From: Clostridia bacterium
Lineage (GTDB): Bacteria > Bacillota > Clostridia > Christensenellales > DTU072
Direction: 5' to 3'
DNA length: 8,584 nt
NCBI GenBank assembly: GCA_028699795.1
Contig: JAQVTZ010000027.1
Location: 5,042 to 13,625 of the forward strand
A program made the position numbers and the translations under genes. The notes beneath the pieces are model-generated. The model made no database searches. It was given only the letters and a program-made list of their open reading frames with translations, and was not told the origin of the DNA. Positions 5,715 to 8,584 of the stretch are shown in pieces (positions within the stretch are counted from its first letter, which is position 1; every line of letters begins with the position of its first letter).

Positions 5715-6893
5715 ATGGATTATACGAAATTTCTCAATGCCCGCGTGGCAAATATTAAGCCAAGCGGGATACGCAAATTTTTTGAGCTGGTGTCCGAAAT
5801 TCCCAATGCCGTTTCGCTGGGAGTAGGAGAGCCCGACTTCCGTACGCCCTATTTTATAGGGGAAAGAGCGATAAAATCTATCAAGGACGGCCGCACACAA
5901 TATACTTCGAATAACGGAAAACGGGAGCTCAGAGAGCTTATTTCGGAATACTTAACTGTCAGATTCGGGATAGACTATGCCCCCGACGAAGTGTTGGTTA
6001 CCGTAGGCGCGTCCGAAGGGATTGACCTTGCCATGCGGGCGATTTTAGAGACAAATGACGAAGTTCTTATCCCCGAACCTTCTTTTGTGTCGTACGCCCC
6101 TTGTGTCTTGCTTGCGGGTGGCGTGCCCGTGCCGATTGAGTGCAGAGAAAAAGACGGGTTTGCGGTGACCCCCGAAGCGATAGAAAGGGCGGCTACGGCA
6201 AAGACAAAAGCAATCCTGTTATCTTACCCCAACAATCCGACGGGCGCGGTGATGACAAAGGAGCAAATAGAAGCGATTGCACCAATCATTATCAAGCATG
6301 ATCTGCTTTTGCTTTCCGACGAGATATACGCCGAACTCACTTACGGCGCATTGCATTTTTCGCCTGCGTCAATCCCAGAATTGCGCGAGAGGTGCGTTTA
6401 TTTAAATGGTTTTTCTAAGGCGTTTGCGATGACGGGTTGGAGACTGGGGTATCTATGCGCACCCAAACCGATTTACGAGGTGATGTATAAAATTCATCAA
6501 TACAGCGTGATGTGCGCGCCCACGATGTCTCAATATGCGGGAATTGCCGCGCTGAAGCAATCCTTAGAAGACGGTTTTGCCACAATTTGCGAAATGCGCG
6601 ACTCTTACGATAAAAGAAGACGGTACATGGTGAAAGCCTTAAGAGAAATCGGCTTGACTTGCTTCGAGCCAAAAGGCGCTTTTTATCTGTTCCCCTATGT
6701 GGGGCATTTGGGAGTAGACGGCGAGGCGTTCGCGATGGGACTTCTGGAGAAAGAAAAAATCGTGGTGGTACCCGGAAGCGCCTTTGGAGAATCGGGTAGG
6801 GATTATGTACGCATCAGCTACGCCTATTCGATGCAAAAACTTGTTACCGCTACCGAAAAAATCCATAAATACCTCATCGAAAACTTTAGTTGA
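5715..6893 (+). CDS. PLP-dependent class I/II aminotransferase (AspAT superfamily, alanine-type likely)
   Basis: This cytosolic fold-type I transaminase moves an amino group between an amino acid and a 2-oxo acid. The 392 residues are complete and normal in length. The N-terminal GVGEPDF motif (36-42) is followed by YTSNNGKRELRE. The cofactor site is readable: N174 in YPNNPTG, D202 and Y205 in SDEIYAELTY, and the Schiff-base lysine K235 in NGFSKAFAMTGWRLGY. R366 in YVRISYA binds the substrate carboxylate. Substrate choice cannot be read from these shared residues. The Lrp partner and resemblance to the Bacillus yugH/alaT group favour alanine or aspartate, while the downstream glycerate kinase leaves serine open. 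The start is three bases after the regulator stop with only AGG close upstream, so translation probably depends on reinitiation from the upstream gene. Confidence 0.93.
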   Translation: MDYTKFLNARVANIKPSGIRKFFELVSEIPNAVSLGVGEPDFRTPYFIGERAIKSIKDGRTQYTSNNGKRELRELISEYLTVRFGIDYAPDEVLVTVGASEGIDLAMRAILETNDEVLIPEPSFVSYAPCVLLAGGVPVPIECREKDGFAVTPEAIERAATAKTKAILLSYPNNPTGAVMTKEQIEAIAPIIIKHDLLLLSDEIYAELTYGALHFSPASIPELRERCVYLNGFSKAFAMTGWRLGYLCAPKPIYEVMYKIHQYSVMCAPTMSQYAGIAALKQSLEDGFATICEMRDSYDKRRRYMVKALREIGLTCFEPKGAFYLFPYVGHLGVDGEAFAMGLLEKEKIVVVPGSAFGESGRDYVRISYAYSMQKLVTATEKIHKYLIENFS

Positions 6894-6914
6894 GGGTTTA
6901 GATAAGGAGCTAGT

Positions 6915-8024
6915 ATGAAAGTTGTCATTGCACCAGACAGTTTTAAGGGAACTTTGTCCGCGAACGAAGTGACAAATATCACCGCCCGGGCATTGCGAGA
7001 AAACTATGCCGGAATCACGATAGACGAAGCGCCGATTGCCGACGGCGGAGAAGGTACGCTGGACTGTATTCATAAAGCGGAAGGCGGGGCCGTATTCCAT
7101 GTAAAAGTGAACAATCCTTATATGGAACAAATCTCGGGTAGATTGTTGATGCTGCAAAACGGCACCGCCGTGGTCGAAATGGCGGAGGCCGCGGGTCTTG
7201 CGCTTGTGGAAGAGCGCAAAAACCCTATGCTCACGACAACTTACGGGGTGGGAGAACTAATTAAAGAGGCGTTGGAGCGGGGCGCGCAAGAGGTCCTTTT
7301 GGCACTAGGCGGCAGCGCAACCAACGATGGCGGTATCGGGATGGCGGTAGCGTTAGGACTAAAAGCGTATGATGAAACAGGAAAAGAGTTTTTGCCGACT
7401 GGTGGCACTTTAAGCAAGATTTCGAATCTCGATTTTGGCAGTTTGGATGCCCGAATCGCTCAAACAAAGTTTCGCGCGATGTGTGATGTAACAACGAAAC
7501 TTTGCGGCGCGCAAGGCGCGTCCTATGTGTTTGCGCCGCAAAAAGGGGCGACGGCAGAGATGCTTCCACAATTAGACAAAGGACTTGCCCATCTCAATCA
7601 AAAAATAGAAGAGGCGACGGGAAAGAGCTATCTCGAGTTAGAGGGCGGAGGCGCCGCCGGCGGTTTGGGCGCAGGATGCGCAGCGTTTTTGCAAGCATCT
7701 CTAGTAAGAGGGATTGAGACCATTTTGGATCTAATACGGTTTGACGAAAGGATAGCCGATGCCGATGTGATTATTACGGGCGAGGGCAGAGTGGACAACC
7801 AAAGTTTTATGGGCAAGGTATTGAGCGGCGTTTCAAAAAGAGCGGCAAAAACAAAGGCGGAAATCCTCGTTTTGGCGGGATCTTGTACTGCCGATGCCGA
7901 TACACTTGCAAAATACGGGGTAAAAAAGGTCTATGTGACAGGTCCCGAAAGGCGGACAATGGACGAAATCAAAAAGAATGCGGCAAACGATTTGTATCGC
8001 GCCGCGCAAAAAATCACTCTTTAA
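6915..8024 (+). CDS. Glycerate kinase (GarK/GlxK family)
   Basis: This enzyme phosphorylates D-glycerate with ATP, normally to 2-phosphoglycerate in the GarK/GlxK family, feeding glycolysis. The 369 residues are close to the usual length. Family landmarks are MKVVIAPDSFKGTLSA at the N-terminus, PIADGGEGTLD (40-50), ALGGSATNDGGIGMA (130-144), FAPQKGAT (206-213), GGGAAGGLGAG (244-254) and ITGEGRVDNQS (287-297). One segment deviates: CDVTTKLCGAQGAS (190-203), where the family, as I recall it, usually has an Asn-Pro after the DV pair. AAGGAG lies five bases before the ATG, and the gene follows the aminotransferase by 21 bases. No tartronate semialdehyde or hydroxypyruvate reductase is in the window, so the source of glycerate is unknown. 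The last 11 bases overlap the end of the convergent membrane-protein gene, and no separate terminator is visible. Confidence 0.95.
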   Translation: MKVVIAPDSFKGTLSANEVTNITARALRENYAGITIDEAPIADGGEGTLDCIHKAEGGAVFHVKVNNPYMEQISGRLLMLQNGTAVVEMAEAAGLALVEERKNPMLTTTYGVGELIKEALERGAQEVLLALGGSATNDGGIGMAVALGLKAYDETGKEFLPTGGTLSKISNLDFGSLDARIAQTKFRAMCDVTTKLCGAQGASYVFAPQKGATAEMLPQLDKGLAHLNQKIEEATGKSYLELEGGGAAGGLGAGCAAFLQASLVRGIETILDLIRFDERIADADVIITGEGRVDNQSFMGKVLSGVSKRAAKTKAEILVLAGSCTADADTLAKYGVKKVYVTGPERRTMDEIKKNAANDLYRAAQKITL

Positions 8025-8584
8025 AAGTGTAGGTGAATTTGTCTTCTTGCTCTTCTTTTTCATATTTTTTGAGCGAGGAATAAAGAATTACTGCGATCGC
8101 GACAACGATTGAGCATCCCGAACCAATAAGTAGACCTGCAAAGCTAATGACGAAATAAAGGGCAAGCATCACAAAGAGCATGATAAGTGTTTGCGCAACA
8201 ATAAAAATACGCATGCGGAAGATTGTTTTTTTGTCAGAGGAGATTTCGGCATCCTCCATAAGCAAAGTGTCCTCTTTGTTGAGATGCGTAAGGTCAACTT
8301 TGCCCCAAAAAACCTTGCGGACTACAAAATTTCCAATTAAACGGATAAGTAGGGACAACCAAACGCCCCACATCACAGCGGTTAGCGCGAGTGCGGGCAC
8401 GGCGATGATGTCGTCTACTTCGGAAACTCGGAGCAAGACAAAGAACCCGTACAAAAACCCGCCGATATAAATCCACGCCGTCATAAATTGGATAGAGTTC
8501 CTGTCCGAGACTCCTTTGTCGATAATTTTGAATTCGTTATAACGGGGGAAAGCGATTGAGTAGCGTTTGATAATTTTTCTGTAG
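8014..8584 (-). CDS. Membrane protein of unknown function, four helices, 5' end outside the window
   Basis: I do not recognise this family. The reading frame stays open to the right edge (last full codon at 8583), giving 189 visible residues. The first ATG, at 8484, has no well-spaced ribosome site (the nearest AGGAA is 13 bases away), so the real start probably lies beyond the window. The visible N-terminal part, about 33 residues, is polar and basic. Numbered from that ATG, four hydrophobic segments follow at about 3-18, 27-54, 92-114 and 116-137. A charged loop of about 36 residues lies between the second and third (VDLTHLNKEDTLLMEDAE and neighbours), and the C-terminal tail is rich in Lys and Glu (LKKYEKEEQEDKF). 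Proximity to the glycerate kinase is by convergence, not by operon, so context says little. A short complete protein starting at 8484 is the alternative. Confidence 0.75.
   Translation of the reverse strand, partial: YRKIIKRYSIAFPRYNEFKIIDKGVSDRNSIQFMTAWIYIGGFLYGFFVLLRVSEVDDIIAVPALALTAVMWGVWLSLLIRLIGNFVVRKVFWGKVDLTHLNKEDTLLMEDAEISSDKKTIFRMRIFIVAQTLIMLFVMLALYFVISFAGLLIGSGCSIVVAIAVILYSSLKKYEKEEQEDKFTYTFKE

Noticed and set aside
6639..7157. 172-codon minus-strand frame spanning the aminotransferase and glycerate kinase junction
   Set aside because: It is opposite two well-supported genes and crosses their junction without any initiation signal or known domain.

Overview
This is an ordinary bacterial chromosome segment with dense housekeeping genes, good Shine-Dalgarno sites and almost no non-coding DNA. 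Base composition looks moderate, and the gene set (GatCAB next to aspS, an Lrp/AsnC regulator paired with a class I aminotransferase) fits a Clostridia-like Firmicute, possibly from an uncultured gut-type lineage. That placement is an inference from gene content and style, because no taxonomic marker lies in the window.

Layout: positions 1-4958 hold a leftward operon in the order aspS, gatC, gatA, gatB. The junctions are very tight: a 10-base gap, an 11-base overlap and a 4-base ATGA overlap. Its left end is a perfect 36-base palindrome acting as a terminator, with the gatB stop codon at its centre, followed by an AT-rich fragment with short tandem repeats at the window edge. Positions 4959-5219 are a 261-base divergent control region. 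It holds a candidate promoter for each direction, an AT-rich dyad over the proposed aspS -35 box, and a GC-rich dyad. Positions 5220-8024 hold a rightward operon: an Lrp/AsnC regulator, a PLP aminotransferase and a glycerate kinase. Positions 8014-8584 hold the 3' part of a leftward four-helix membrane protein of unknown function, which overlaps the glycerate kinase tail to tail by 11 bases and runs off the right edge.

How it fits together: AspRS and the complete GatCAB amidotransferase encode the indirect route to Asn-tRNA(Asn), in which Asp is mischarged onto tRNA(Asn) and then amidated on the tRNA. AspRS has the His of the 'RDHGG' loop that is associated with non-discriminating enzymes, which agrees with this reading. 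GatCAB may also make Gln-tRNA(Gln). The rightward operon looks like a small amino-acid module in which a ligand-responsive Lrp protein controls a transaminase. Glycerate kinase could return a hydroxypyruvate-derived carbon skeleton to glycolysis if the transaminase uses serine, but that is speculative.

I saw no mobile elements, CRISPR arrays, tRNA or rRNA genes, T-box leader, or new defence or biosynthetic system. The points most worth a second look are the non-discriminating AspRS signature with its lineage-unusual motif 2, the divergent control region, the stop codon embedded in the terminator, and the unidentified membrane protein.
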